Assembly: GCA_016125085.1 (NCBI GenBank)
Contig: WGMM01000019.1
Location: forward strand, 1 to 64,000
Length of the DNA: 64,000 nt
Source of the DNA: a bacterium
Lineage (GTDB): Bacteria; Planctomycetota; Planctomycetia; Isosphaerales; Isosphaeraceae
Direction of reading: 5' to 3'
The position numbers and the translations under genes are program-made. Below are positions 26,714 through 37,004 of this stretch, piece after piece. Position 1 is the first letter of the stretch. Each line of letters starts with the position of its first letter. The notes under the pieces were generated by a model. It was given only the letters and a program-made list of their open reading frames with translations, was not told the origin of the DNA and made no database searches.

Positions 26714-29700
26714 TCATTTCAACCGCCGTTCGTATTCGATCAGGTCGCGGTAGTTGCCAGGGTTGAGAGGGTTGAAGCCCTCGGCCTTCGTACGGTCCAC
26801 GATGGCGAACATCGTGTACCTGGAGTTCTTGTCGATCTCCGTGCCCAGAACTTCGGGCTGAAGCGTGTTGGCGTTGCCCTCCTTCTTGACCTCGAAGAAC
26901 CCGACGGTGACGTAGACGGCGAACTGCTGCGTCCGCACCGTGGTCAGGTTCATGATCTTTTGCAGCAGCTCCGTGCGGAACATCGGATGCTGGCGGCGGT
27001 CTTCGACCTTGGTGTATGTCACCGTACCCATGTTGGACGATGGCCGCTGATAGATATTGGCACCCAGAAGCGGCCGTGGGAGTTCCAGAGGATTCTTGGC
27101 GGCATTGTTCGGAATCGCCGTCAGGTCGGTTTCCTTCGCGGTAATGTCGACCGCAGGCACAAAAAGGCTCGCTGGCGGCAAAATCGCTTTCTTAGGTGAA
27201 GGTGGATTCTGCAGATCGGAATCATCCAGGATGTCGTTCGTGAGATCCGTGAAGAACCTGAAACCGCTCGTCGACAAATTCGCATGGGAAATCGTCTGAT
27301 TCACCACCGGATTACCGAACAGCGAGGCGTTCGAATTGCGATCCCAGTCCTGCATCCCGCCCACCCAGCCGATCTGGGCATCGGGAATCTGGAACAGGCG
27401 GCGGAACGGCAGTGCCGGCGGCTGGGCATAAGCGAACTGGGCCGAGTAGTCGAGGAAGATATTCCGCACGCCCGGGTCGCCCAGGTAAGGCGGCAGCCCG
27501 TCTGACGCGAGACCGAGGAAGTTCGGATCGGTCCCGATCAGGTAATTGTGCACGTACAGTTTGCCCACGGGCACCGCAGGCGTCGTCGCGACCGATGGAG
27601 GCAATGCCCCGGGCCGAAGGACGGTGTAGTTGATGTCCGGGAACGACAGCGACCGGAACGGACGCTCACGTGCCGTAGGTGTGCCCGTGGGTTCCTGGCC
27701 GAAGGCGAGCAGGTGCCCCGAACCGCCGTGGCGGAGCTTGAGGAAGTCGCTGAAGGCCTGCTTCATCGGGAATGGCGACTTCGCCGGCGGCCGGCCGTTC
27801 GGATCGACCGGGTAACCTCGGTTCGGCATCGACACGGTCATCGGGCGGACGACAGGTACCATGCCGCTCGAATCCAGGAATTGCCCCGTCGCGATTTGCG
27901 GCGGCGCGTCTTTCGGATTCCCGTTATTGTCCAGCGACGTATCGATTTCCGCCAGGTTCACCCGTGCGTCGTCGATGAGCCCCATGAAGACTTCTTCGTC
28001 CACGATCAGGTTCAGGTTCAGCTTGCCGGGCACGCGGGCCTGGCGGAACCAGTCGCCGTTTTCGCCTTCCGTCACAGGGCCGATCGCGCCGTTCATGCTC
28101 GAAGGCACTTCGAAGAATTCGAGCATCCTGTGCCAGCCGTCAGCCGACGGGCTGCCGAACATGTCGGCGTTGCCGCCAGGCTGAAGGATCGCCGGCACGG
28201 TGCCGGAACCTGTGACCGTGGCGAAGGGAGCGACATACCCTTCCTGCTTCGCCGCCGTGTAGAAGAAGCGGTCGGAAAGGTAGGGGAAAACCGAGGGTTC
28301 GTCACGCAGCTGCGTGCCGTAATTGGCCGAATAGGCGACATTCGAAACCGAGTAGTTCGGCGGATTGTCGTCCGGCTTCGTCCGGGGGGTCGGGTCACGC
28401 CGGCCCAGGCCAAGTTGCGGCTGATTCTCCACGAACATTTTCGTAAACCGGCCAGGGCCGACCGAAGGCACGAGCAGCAATTCGGCGACGCTCTGGAAGT
28501 CCCGGTCAGCGAAAGGGAGAAGCTCCCAGGTTTCGCTGCGGGCGTTGCCGTCGCCGATGGTGTGCCGCATTCGTTCGTCGGATACGAGAGTTTTGTTCTG
28601 GCCCGTGTAGCCGATCGCATGGGTGTTCGGATCGGCCTGATCCTGATCGTCCGTAACGACCCCCTGCTCCGAATAGCCGTAAGCGTCGTACGGGAAATAC
28701 GGTGTCGCCGTATTGTTCCGAACGGCATGAGCACCGCGATAAGGCTGCATGCGCTGCACGGAATAGAGACGGGTGTTCGATTGCTGGAACGCCGGTGTCA
28801 TCGGGTCGGTTCGGGTCGCGTTCGAAACCATGTAGGGGAAACGCATACTGTCCACGACGACCTTGGGCGATGTCGGGTCGGCCGGATCCACAGGCCGCTG
28901 CAGATACAGCCAGAAATACCGGCCTTCTTCGATTTCCGTGACTTCGCCGACTTTCGGAAGGAGCTGGTCGTACGTTGTGGAGCGATTGTAGACGCGATTT
29001 CCGGTTCCAAGATACGTATCCGGCGAATTCTGCTCCACAGTCGGGTCAGGTGCCTGGGAGTTTCCGAAGACGGAATAGACAGGATCGGTGCCATTGCTGC
29101 TTGAGTTGATCCGCATCGCCTTGACTTCCTTGCCGGTAGGCAGAGGTTGCCCGGCTGTGCCTGAAACGGGCACGGGCAGACTTGCACGAGTGCCGATCTT
29201 GCCGAGCGGCGTGATGCCGTCAGCGGCCGTCGGAAGCTGGCCCGTGAACGGATCAGGGCGGCCAGTGGCGTCGGGTGTGGTTCCGTCGCCATCCTGGACG
29301 ACGACGAACTCCCAGCCGAGCATGTTCAAGTCCGCGGCATCGAAATCCGGCAGATTCGGCCCGATGTCCGAAGCCGTAAGTGTGTTGACCAGCTCGATGA
29401 AAATCCGGTTATGCAGCTTCTCAGCCCCGGTGCCGTTGGTTTCCCAATACTTGAACTCATAGGCGAGCACTTCGTTGATGGCGACCGGGTTGTACTCCAT
29501 GCCCCACAGATCGAGCGACTTGGAGTTCGCCGGAGGTCCCGTGAAGCTCTCCAGGATCACGCTCGGAACCCCCGGGGCGGCGATCGTCTGATAAAGCCCG
29601 TGGCCCAGTGTGCCGGTGTTCGGATCGACCGCGGTGAAGAGTGTCATCACACCGTCCGGGTCGCGGTAATCGACGAGGTTCACGAGGAACTGGGCGAGCT

Positions 29701-32700
29701 GGGCCTTTTCCAGCGGCGTGTCGACCGCTTTCGGCGGCAGAACGCGCTGCATCAGCTGGTAGGTCTCGCGCAGCCACTTCAGGCGGGTCGGCTCCTGATA
29801 GCGGGGCACGGCTGGCGGAATTTGCTTGCCGGCATTGTCGACCTGCTGGTAATCGTAGGCCGGCAGCGGGAAATTCAGGTTGATCCTCCGGTCGCCCAGA
29901 GCCAGGGATGGCGTCGGGAACTGGAAGATGTCGCCGACGGAGTTGAAGCTGAGGTTAGGCGCACTGGCCGACTGATTGGCTGCGAAGTTCGAATTCCAGT
30001 CCGCCACCGAAGGCCCGCGGAATGCGTTGCCGGGATTGTCAGGCGACCAGGCGAACCGGTTGGTGTCCCAGCTCTCATGGGTGAAGAGTTTGCGAGGATT
30101 CGCCGGCCAGCGCTTGAAGTTCTGCAATTCCGCCGATTCCGCCGTGTTCGAGTAGGCAGGTTGAGGCTGAGCCGTTACGTGCATCGCTTCGGCGGTCGTG
30201 AACAGGTTGGCCACACGGCTGCGAATCGGGTCCGACGTGGCGTCGTAAGTCGAGCCCTTCAGGTAAAGGTCCGCCAGGTCCGATGCGCGGAACGGTTCGT
30301 CGAACTGATCGCTGGAGTCGTAGAGGTTCTGCTCGTCGGCCTCGTCACGCGTCAGCAATCCGCCGGGCGTCGGAGCAGCAGGTACGAAACCGTTGATCGT
30401 CGTCGGGTCGGATGCGATATCCCGTGTGAACGTGCCCCGAACTTCGGGTGCAGGGAAATTCGCTGGCGGGATCTTGTTGTTCGCGATGGTGACAATGTTG
30501 CTGTAGGGGTAAGGCAGCGTCTGAGGCAGGCTTACGAAATCCCAGCCGTCTCCGAAATTGAACGGTGTGGCCGCGTTGAAACCGCCGCCCTGAATGTTGG
30601 CTTCCGGGTCGACGATCATCAGCGGATTTCGATGCGACTCGTATCCATGCAGCGGGTTGAGCAGGCTCGTAGCGATCTGGACTGTCGTCTGCCCTGTCAG
30701 CGGCGGAGGAATTTCGGCCACGCTCACGCCAGGGGCCCGATAATATCCGAAGTAACCGACCCGGCCACGCGTATCGGCCCCGCGGCCGAACAAGGCTACA
30801 GAGCCAAGCTGGCTCGCAAGCAAATCGGCATCCGCCTGAGTCAATCCGGCGATCTGGAAATTGCCCCCCATATCCTTAGCTTCCACGTAATTCGTGATGA
30901 AGTTCGGATAGTAATAGGGCGGACGGTTCCAGGGGATCAGTCGCCCTGTTCCCACCGGGTCAATCGGCGTCACGAACCTCCGCTGACGTTCGACGGAAAG
31001 AAGAAGGTTACGGGAAGTGACCGGATAGGTGCTGTCGGCCCGTTCCGGAGAGTACAAGGCATTGTTTGAAGCCACCGTGGCGTCAGGCAGAAAGTCGAAA
31101 GTGTCGGAGTCATCGTCCGAAGTATCGGGCGTGATCGTCGACGGCAAGGCTGCCCCGCCGCTCAGAAACGGCATGCTCTTGCCCGGGCGAACCGGGTTGT
31201 TGAACGGCAAGGTAACTTCAGGGCCGCTCCGTGGATCGATCCCTGGTGCGATCGTGCCAAGATAGGCCTGAAGATATCGGCTGTCGCCCCAGCGGCCAGG
31301 CAGAGCCGTGGAACCGCTCCGCGCGCCGGCCAGCAGGCCGCGCAGGCCCTGGGTCGAAGCGATTTCCCGGAAGGCTGTGTCCGCCGTCTGCGAAACGGTA
31401 TGCCTCAGCGCGAATTTCGGGTTGATTTCCGTCGGGCTGGTGCCCAGGTGCGAAGCATGGTTGTATTTCGGAATTCCCTCGTTACCGTTCGCGACCGGGC
31501 GTCCGTTCGCGTTCACTGCCAGGCCGATGTCCCGGTCATGCAGATTGCCTGCCGTATTCAGCGGCAACCTGCCGTTCAGGCCGACGATCAGGAAGGCGAA
31601 GAGGGGCTTGTATTTCTTGCCGTTGGCGTCGGTCTGCACGGGGAAGCCGAGGTCGAGCCAGACGCTGTCGTTATAACCGTCGCCGTCGTTGTCGACGTCG
31701 TAACCGGGGTGGAACACCCAGTCGTCCGGCGAAGCGCCGTTGGGCAGGCCGGTCGTCGGATCGCTTTCGAACCAGCCGATCTGGCCGAAGGTCGGATTCG
31801 GCACGTTGCCGTTGATCTTGTAGGGCCGCATATCGGGCACAAGATCCGGGAACGTGTTCCGGTCATGACCGTCCGCGGCTCGAGGACGCAGGAACTTGGC
31901 GGCCGAAGAAGCGTAGGCCGCCATCTGCGCGGCGGACGCTGCCCCACTGCTCGGCAGGCTGGCACGCCAGTCATTCGAAATCAGATAGTTCGCCCATGTG
32001 GCTGGTGACTGAGCATTGTAAGTCGACATGTCGTAGCGGATGATCCCGGGCCTGTGAAAGCTCGGCAAAGTGATCGACCCGTCGGCGGACTGGAGAGCCA
32101 GGAACCAGTTTTCCAGGTCCGCGGCGTCGTAGTCTTCGTCAAGTCCTGGCGAAAGAGGCAGATCAGGATTCGATGGCAGCCCGGAGGGCAGAAACTGGCC
32201 CGTCAGCGTATCGGTGATGGAACTGGCGGCGTTGAGCCGCATGTTCGGATACACGCCCCAGTCGTGCGAAATGCCGCTGATGTCGGCGAAAGTCACTCCG
32301 GAGCCGTTGAAGGATCGCAGGAAGCGGCCGTCTAGTGCGAACCGGACGTTCTGGTTGACCTGAGCCAGCCCAGCGGACGTATCCGGCTCGGCGATCAGCA
32401 GCCGACGATAACCGCCGGACTGGAGCGCCGGAGCGTACGACCCGTTCAGTACCTCGACCGTCTGCGTCAGAAAGTTCGGATTCTGGTTCAGCGGCCGTCC
32501 TGTCGCGTCGAAGCCGGTGCAGGCGGCGACTTTCATGACCCAGCGAGTGAAGTCGTAACCATCGAACGGCGTGCCCGAGACGGGAATATTGGTCTGAACC
32601 AGAACCGCCGGCCGCGAAAGGGCTCGGCCAGTGACCGGGTCGGAGGTCACGTTGGCCGTGAACCCCGTGATGGTCGGGGGCACCTGCGGCTTGGGGAAAT

Positions 32701-33040
32701 TGCTGGCCGTGATCAACGGCACCGTCGTGAGAATGCCATGGAAGACCGTATCGTTTCCGTACATGTCCCGCTTGAGCGAGTGTCCGCGCAGCGAAGAAAG
32801 CCGGTTGTTCGAATCGTTGATCAACTGCTCCATCGCGTAGCCGAGAAGCGAGTCCGGATCGATATTGGCCTTCGTATTGGCAACGAACCGGCGGCTGGCG
32901 ATCTGTGCCTGGTTCGAATAGGTCGCGAACGAAACGCCGATGACGGCCAGGAGCCCCAGCATGGCCAGAACGACAACCAGCACCACACCCCGGCGCCGAC
33001 TGGCGGGAAGCGATCCCGACATTGCGATGTTTCCGATCAT
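26714..33040 (-). CDS. Giant GspK-like minor pseudopilin
   Basis: About 2108 residues, roughly six times the length of a classical GspK. The N-terminus RRRGVVLVVVLAMLGLLAVI has a type III leader and hydrophobic helix but no Glu at position 5, exactly as in GspK. Further on it has an aspartate-rich calcium-loop-like motif (DVDNDGDGYND, about residue 450) followed by NGRLPLNTAGN (about 490), and near residue 1680 PGKLNLNLIVDEEVF; both resemble the N-L-N-T element of GspK SAM-like domains. No other domains were recognised in the very long middle. I chose the ATG at 33040 with AAGGAA 8 bases upstream; an ATG at 33133, also with an AAGGAA, would add 31 residues. It is the last of the G-H-I-J-K-ordered genes and, by analogy, would cap the pseudopilus tip. 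Confidence 0.82.
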   Translation of the reverse strand: MIGNIAMSGSLPASRRRGVVLVVVLAMLGLLAVIGVSFATYSNQAQIASRRFVANTKANIDPDSLLGYAMEQLINDSNNRLSSLRGHSLKRDMYGNDTVFHGILTTVPLITASNFPKPQVPPTITGFTANVTSDPVTGRALSRPAVLVQTNIPVSGTPFDGYDFTRWVMKVAACTGFDATGRPLNQNPNFLTQTVEVLNGSYAPALQSGGYRRLLIAEPDTSAGLAQVNQNVRFALDGRFLRSFNGSGVTFADISGISHDWGVYPNMRLNAASSITDTLTGQFLPSGLPSNPDLPLSPGLDEDYDAADLENWFLALQSADGSITLPSFHRPGIIRYDMSTYNAQSPATWANYLISNDWRASLPSSGAASAAQMAAYASSAAKFLRPRAADGHDRNTFPDLVPDMRPYKINGNVPNPTFGQIGWFESDPTTGLPNGASPDDWVFHPGYDVDNDGDGYNDSVWLDLGFPVQTDANGKKYKPLFAFLIVGLNGRLPLNTAGNLHDRDIGLAVNANGRPVANGNEGIPKYNHASHLGTSPTEINPKFALRHTVSQTADTAFREIASTQGLRGLLAGARSGSTALPGRWGDSRYLQAYLGTIAPGIDPRSGPEVTLPFNNPVRPGKSMPFLSGGAALPSTITPDTSDDDSDTFDFLPDATVASNNALYSPERADSTYPVTSRNLLLSVERQRRFVTPIDPVGTGRLIPWNRPPYYYPNFITNYVEAKDMGGNFQIAGLTQADADLLASQLGSVALFGRGADTRGRVGYFGYYRAPGVSVAEIPPPLTGQTTVQIATSLLNPLHGYESHRNPLMIVDPEANIQGGGFNAATPFNFGDGWDFVSLPQTLPYPYSNIVTIANNKIPPANFPAPEVRGTFTRDIASDPTTINGFVPAAPTPGGLLTRDEADEQNLYDSSDQFDEPFRASDLADLYLKGSTYDATSDPIRSRVANLFTTAEAMHVTAQPQPAYSNTAESAELQNFKRWPANPRKLFTHESWDTNRFAWSPDNPGNAFRGPSVADWNSNFAANQSASAPNLSFNSVGDIFQFPTPSLALGDRRINLNFPLPAYDYQQVDNAGKQIPPAVPRYQEPTRLKWLRETYQLMQRVLPPKAVDTPLEKAQLAQFLVNLVDYRDPDGVMTLFTAVDPNTGTLGHGLYQTIAAPGVPSVILESFTGPPANSKSLDLWGMEYNPVAINEVLAYEFKYWETNGTGAEKLHNRIFIELVNTLTASDIGPNLPDFDAADLNMLGWEFVVVQDGDGTTPDATGRPDPFTGQLPTAADGITPLGKIGTRASLPVPVSGTAGQPLPTGKEVKAMRINSSSNGTDPVYSVFGNSQAPDPTVEQNSPDTYLGTGNRVYNRSTTYDQLLPKVGEVTEIEEGRYFWLYLQRPVDPADPTSPKVVVDSMRFPYMVSNATRTDPMTPAFQQSNTRLYSVQRMQPYRGAHAVRNNTATPYFPYDAYGYSEQGVVTDDQDQADPNTHAIGYTGQNKTLVSDERMRHTIGDGNARSETWELLPFADRDFQSVAELLLVPSVGPGRFTKMFVENQPQLGLGRRDPTPRTKPDDNPPNYSVSNVAYSANYGTQLRDEPSVFPYLSDRFFYTAAKQEGYVAPFATVTGSGTVPAILQPGGNADMFGSPSADGWHRMLEFFEVPSSMNGAIGPVTEGENGDWFRQARVPGKLNLNLIVDEEVFMGLIDDARVNLAEIDTSLDNNGNPKDAPPQIATGQFLDSSGMVPVVRPMTVSMPNRGYPVDPNGRPPAKSPFPMKQAFSDFLKLRHGGSGHLLAFGQEPTGTPTARERPFRSLSFPDINYTVLRPGALPPSVATTPAVPVGKLYVHNYLIGTDPNFLGLASDGLPPYLGDPGVRNIFLDYSAQFAYAQPPALPFRRLFQIPDAQIGWVGGMQDWDRNSNASLFGNPVVNQTISHANLSTSGFRFFTDLTNDILDDSDLQNPPSPKKAILPPASLFVPAVDITAKETDLTAIPNNAAKNPLELPRPLLGANIYQRPSSNMGTVTYTKVEDRRQHPMFRTELLQKIMNLTTVRTQQFAVYVTVGFFEVKKEGNANTLQPEVLGTEIDKNSRYTMFAIVDRTKAEGFNPLNPGNYRDLIEYERRLK

Positions 33041-33227
33041 GGCGATTTCCTTCGCACTCGTGGGCTTCTTCAGTGTCAGGCCGGTCGTCACGCGGGCGAT
33101 CCGGCGGATGCTCCTGTTGTGTGACGTGATCATGGTCGGCCTGGTTCCTTCGATTCGGCGGATTTCCGGTCGGGCACGCGGTTCGAGAGATTTACGACCG
33201 CTTCGAGACGTTCGTGACTGCAGGGTT

Positions 33228-35471
33228 TCAAAGCTTGCCGCTGAAGTCCTGATGGATCGTGATCGTGCGGATGCGCTCGTCACGCGGGTCGGTCATACGA
33301 ATCTGGATTTGAATGCCCCGAAGAGGAGCAGGATAAGGCGGCGGATAGCTCGGCCGGGGGGCCACCTGAAACGGCGGAGCCGTGAGCGGGTCGAGCGTCT
33401 TGGCGTTCACGGCCGAGTAATCGCTCGACCAGGTGTCCCACACTCGCCGCATGCGAATCACGCCCGCGGTGTCGTCGCCCAGGAACCTGGGTCCGATCCC
33501 GGGTATGAAAGGGAATTGGGAGTCGGCCCGGAAGTCGGACGTCAAAGGCGGCATACGACCTTCGTGCCCGAAGCCCAGCAGATCGCTTTCGATCGTCGTC
33601 GCTGAGGAGATATTCACGGTCGAAGGCGTTCCGCCGATGATGAAATCGATCGGCATCGGAGGATTCACAGGCCTGCCGCCGACGATCGTGCTGCCGCCCC
33701 AGGGCGTGGCCAGATAGCCGAGATCGACGTACGACTGAATTTCCGGAAGAGCCTCGTAGGCTTTCACGTCGAACGACCGGACATTCGTGGCCAGGAGGTC
33801 GTCCTCCCACGTGTAGTTCCAGATCGTCGACATATTGCTGTACATTTTCGAACTGAGGCCGGAAAGCACCGGAGATCCGTTCTCAGGAAACGGCTGATCT
33901 TTCGAACGGGTCGGAATGAGCATCTCGGGCAGCCACCCGAACGCGTTCGTCTGCGTACTCCAGGAAAGCCCATACGGCTGATGGCCCCGCAGCATGGTGA
34001 CGGTGGGCATATCGGTCAGGCCGACCATCGGAAATGGCGCGGCCAGACGCTTCAGCGGATCGATCCAAAGGGGCGAAAGCTGCTCACGCCAGGTCGGGAA
34101 TCCCCACCAGGTCTGCCCTGCCAGCATGGCGCCGTAGGGATCGTTACCAGGCACCGGCAGATTATCGCCCTGCTCGACCGCATTGTGATTCCAGAAAGGC
34201 TGCCAGGGGTTCGCCGTGCGTAGATTTCTGCCCGCTGCCGATTCGAGATTCGTCAGGCCGTGGATCGACCCTTGAGCCGGGATATTCGCGAGCAGGGCGA
34301 GTTGTCCGTCGGCGAACCGGGAATACGAGTGCGGATAGACGAACGGGAACGACAGGGTGTCCGTCTGACCGACATTCGCGGGATAGTAATTGAACCCCGA
34401 CGGTGGGAGCGCTTCGTTGACCGATACGCCGAACGCCGTGATCGTCCGCATGTTATTCAGCAGGTTCGGATAGGTGGCCGGCGTATAGTCATCGATCTCG
34501 TTTCGAAAGCTTCCGGAAAAGGCTGGTGGCGGAGACCCGATGTAATCATCGGCCTGACCGTCGGGAAACGGGAAAATGCTCACCATGACGCCGGCATTGT
34601 AGATCTGAGTGAAATAGTCGTTCGTGAAACGCGGCTTGAATGCCCGGTTCTGGCGGTTCGTGAGGTCGCCCAGACCGTTGGCGATCGGACGGACTTCGCT
34701 TTCGTACTTCGTGAGGACGTTATTGACCGCGATGTAGGTGTCGAAAACCTGCTGGCCCGCAGGCGGCAGGACGTTGGGCCGGAGCGGAAGAGGCGAGGAA
34801 ATCAACTCGCCGGGCCGCATCGAAATGTCGTTGAGAGCCTGCCAGCCCACCCGGCCCGTGATGCCCGGCATGTTGGCCACCTGCACGCCCTGATAGGATC
34901 CGTTGGTCGCGAACGCATATTCGTGATTCAGCCTCAGCCCCGGCTTGACCAGAAAAACCCGGCGATAGAGATTGCCGTTGCGAAGGAAGTAGATCACCTC
35001 GGCGGTGTCGGACGTGATGATCGTCGGCGCCACGAAGGCGTTCGCACCTCGTGTGTCCGCGCCTGCCTGAAATGGAGGCATACCAGGAACCGGTGAGGGT
35101 GGCGGCAAATACCGGCCCAGAAACAGATTCCCGTCGGTCGACTTCGTCGTAAAGGCCAGGTAGTCGTCCGAATCCTCGCCCTGGGCGTCGGCGAATTCGT
35201 TCTCGCCGTATTCGAAATAGCCCAGATTGTCCTTGGGATTCAAGGGCGGAGTCATGCGGGCCGTGGCTCCGGACAGGTCCCGCTTGATCGTCCCCTCGAT
35301 GGCACGCAGGTCTTGGTCGATCTCCTGAATCGCCCGGGCCACCTGGAAGGATGTCGTCGTGGCCCCGAAAATCTGGGCGATGATCGTCATCATCAGCACC
35401 GTCAGGCCGACGACCACCAGCATTTCCACCAGGGTCAGGCCGCGTCGTATCTGGGCTCGGTTCAGGATCAT
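33228..35471 (-). CDS. GspJ-like minor pseudopilin, enlarged
   Basis: 747 residues against about 200 for classical GspJ. The leader and N-terminal helix RRGLTLVEMLVVVGLTVLM are typical, with Glu5. The helix continues as AQIFGATTTSFQVARAIQEIDQDLRAIEGTIKRDLSG, which matches the GspJ/PulJ extended N-terminal helix (given here in outline). The remainder is a large beta-rich head rich in Asn, Pro, Gly and Tyr, with a terminal segment GIQIQIRMTDPRDERIRTI that looks like the conserved last strands of GspJ. ATG at 35471 with GGAAAG upstream. It lies between the GspI-like and GspK-like genes, the canonical position. Confidence 0.85.
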   Translation of the reverse strand: MILNRAQIRRGLTLVEMLVVVGLTVLMMTIIAQIFGATTTSFQVARAIQEIDQDLRAIEGTIKRDLSGATARMTPPLNPKDNLGYFEYGENEFADAQGEDSDDYLAFTTKSTDGNLFLGRYLPPPSPVPGMPPFQAGADTRGANAFVAPTIITSDTAEVIYFLRNGNLYRRVFLVKPGLRLNHEYAFATNGSYQGVQVANMPGITGRVGWQALNDISMRPGELISSPLPLRPNVLPPAGQQVFDTYIAVNNVLTKYESEVRPIANGLGDLTNRQNRAFKPRFTNDYFTQIYNAGVMVSIFPFPDGQADDYIGSPPPAFSGSFRNEIDDYTPATYPNLLNNMRTITAFGVSVNEALPPSGFNYYPANVGQTDTLSFPFVYPHSYSRFADGQLALLANIPAQGSIHGLTNLESAAGRNLRTANPWQPFWNHNAVEQGDNLPVPGNDPYGAMLAGQTWWGFPTWREQLSPLWIDPLKRLAAPFPMVGLTDMPTVTMLRGHQPYGLSWSTQTNAFGWLPEMLIPTRSKDQPFPENGSPVLSGLSSKMYSNMSTIWNYTWEDDLLATNVRSFDVKAYEALPEIQSYVDLGYLATPWGGSTIVGGRPVNPPMPIDFIIGGTPSTVNISSATTIESDLLGFGHEGRMPPLTSDFRADSQFPFIPGIGPRFLGDDTAGVIRMRRVWDTWSSDYSAVNAKTLDPLTAPPFQVAPRPSYPPPYPAPLRGIQIQIRMTDPRDERIRTITIHQDFSGKL

Positions 35472-35564
35472 GTTCGATCGGCTTTCCGGGACTGGCCTAT
35501 TCGGACGGGACAGGCTTCTCGATACCGCTCGCCACGGATTCGTCTCCGGGGCGAGAAGAAAGAA

Positions 35565-37004
35565 TCAACGACCTTCCAGGGTGATCGGGAACACGGCGAC
35601 CACCTCAGGCGCGATCAGGGCTACGTTCACGTGCACAGGTGCGTAACCGCTGCCGCCCGCTCGCTGCAGCAGGGTTTTCGAAACGACGGGCCGGTCGACC
35701 GTCACGATCATCGCTTCGTGGCTGTTGTCGTAGGTCGTGCCGTAGCCAGGATTCGCTTCGGAAGGTGTCGTCACCTCCGACTTCTGAACGACCCTGTACC
35801 AGTGGCAGCGCTGGCCGCCATGCTCGGCATCCGGCCGCCCGTCGCTGTCGAAATCTCGAAGGAAACGCGTCAGAGTCACCGACTGCGAAGGTTCGTAGGT
35901 CACGTCGGCGATCCAGCTGCCCACACGCAGGTCAGGCCGCTCGGCATCGTCTACCTTGGGCCACATCAACAGAACCTTGCGGCTCGGTCCCGATGCATAA
36001 CCGAGCTGACCGCCATTGATCGTCAAAGGCACGGTGCCGAGCCCGAAGATCCCTTCGACGACTCGCTCGCCCGAGATGCCAGTCACGTTGTTGTTCAGAT
36101 CCGTGTTCACGTAAAGCTGTCGCCTGTGGAACACCACCATGTCGCCTTCGAACACGTTCCGGTCGCGGCTCTTGCCCGTGAAGATCCAGGAATATTCCCA
36201 TTCGTTCATGGCATACAGGCCCATGTTCGAATCGCCCATCAGGGGCAGGATCGGATTCTGACGACCGCCCGCGGGCAGCGCGTCGTTTTCGAATTCCGGA
36301 AAGACAGGGTCATCCTGCGAAACGAAGATCGAAGCCACGGAATTGATGTTACCCATGCTGGGGCCCATGTTCGGGGCCGCCAGGGCCGGCCAGATGTTCG
36401 TGAGCCGGGGCAGGCCGAAGGCGCTGGGGCGGCTGCCGTCCGGATCGCTGCGCAGATCGTTGCCGAATGCCCGGCCGAAACGCAGTTCAGGCCGAACCAG
36501 CTGATTCACGTTCGTGAACGCCGGCGACTGGGTATAGGCCAGATTCGACCAGAAGAGCGGGTCGTAGCAGCACACGACCGGAATGCCGAAGCCCGTAGAA
36601 TTGTCGACCGAGATCGCATCGGCCAGAGGGATCGTTCCGGAAAGGCCGATCGTATCCGTGCTCCACGGATCGAACAGCGTTCCGCCCGTGAGCCCCGTCG
36701 CGCTCAACGTCGCCGCGAAACTGTAGCGATTGAGCAGATCACGCGTTTTCAGATCGTTCGCGACGTTCGATGCGAGCAGGCTGGCCCGGTTGTTCCGGCG
36801 TGCCTCACGAATTTTCATCAGGCCGATCGGGAACAGGGTCATCAGGCTCGTCATGCCGATGCCCAGGATCATGATCGCGATGAGCACTTCGGTCATCGAA
36901 ACGCCGCGGCGTTTTCCTGGCATGGACGTCATGGAAGAAGTCACCGGTGTGAGACCCGGACGATCGGATAGATACGGTTGCAGGTCAGAACGGTCGGTCA
37001 TCAT
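35565..37004 (-). CDS. GspI-like minor pseudopilin, enlarged
   Basis: 479 residues (classical GspI about 120). An unusually long leader of about 32 residues precedes RRGVSMTEVLIAIMILGIGM, which has the Gly cleavage site and Glu5; TEVLIAIMILGIGM is characteristic of GspI/PilV. Downstream the sequence is a large Asn/Gly/Pro-rich head with an aspartate-rich segment (RDFDSDGRPDAEHGG, about residue 385). The ATG at 37004 overlaps the stop of the preceding gene (ATGA-type junction) and has GGAGG 8 bases upstream, so translation is coupled. A second tandem ATG at 37001 is possible. Confidence 0.85.
   Translation of the reverse strand: MMTDRSDLQPYLSDRPGLTPVTSSMTSMPGKRRGVSMTEVLIAIMILGIGMTSLMTLFPIGLMKIREARRNNRASLLASNVANDLKTRDLLNRYSFAATLSATGLTGGTLFDPWSTDTIGLSGTIPLADAISVDNSTGFGIPVVCCYDPLFWSNLAYTQSPAFTNVNQLVRPELRFGRAFGNDLRSDPDGSRPSAFGLPRLTNIWPALAAPNMGPSMGNINSVASIFVSQDDPVFPEFENDALPAGGRQNPILPLMGDSNMGLYAMNEWEYSWIFTGKSRDRNVFEGDMVVFHRRQLYVNTDLNNNVTGISGERVVEGIFGLGTVPLTINGGQLGYASGPSRKVLLMWPKVDDAERPDLRVGSWIADVTYEPSQSVTLTRFLRDFDSDGRPDAEHGGQRCHWYRVVQKSEVTTPSEANPGYGTTYDNSHEAMIVTVDRPVVSKTLLQRAGGSGYAPVHVNVALIAPEVVAVFPITLEGR

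Noticed and set aside
27548..31069. Long plus-strand open frames opposite the giant GspK-like gene
   Set aside because: They give Arg/Val-rich sequence without domains. The minus frame is continuous over more than 6 kb with pilin-like features.
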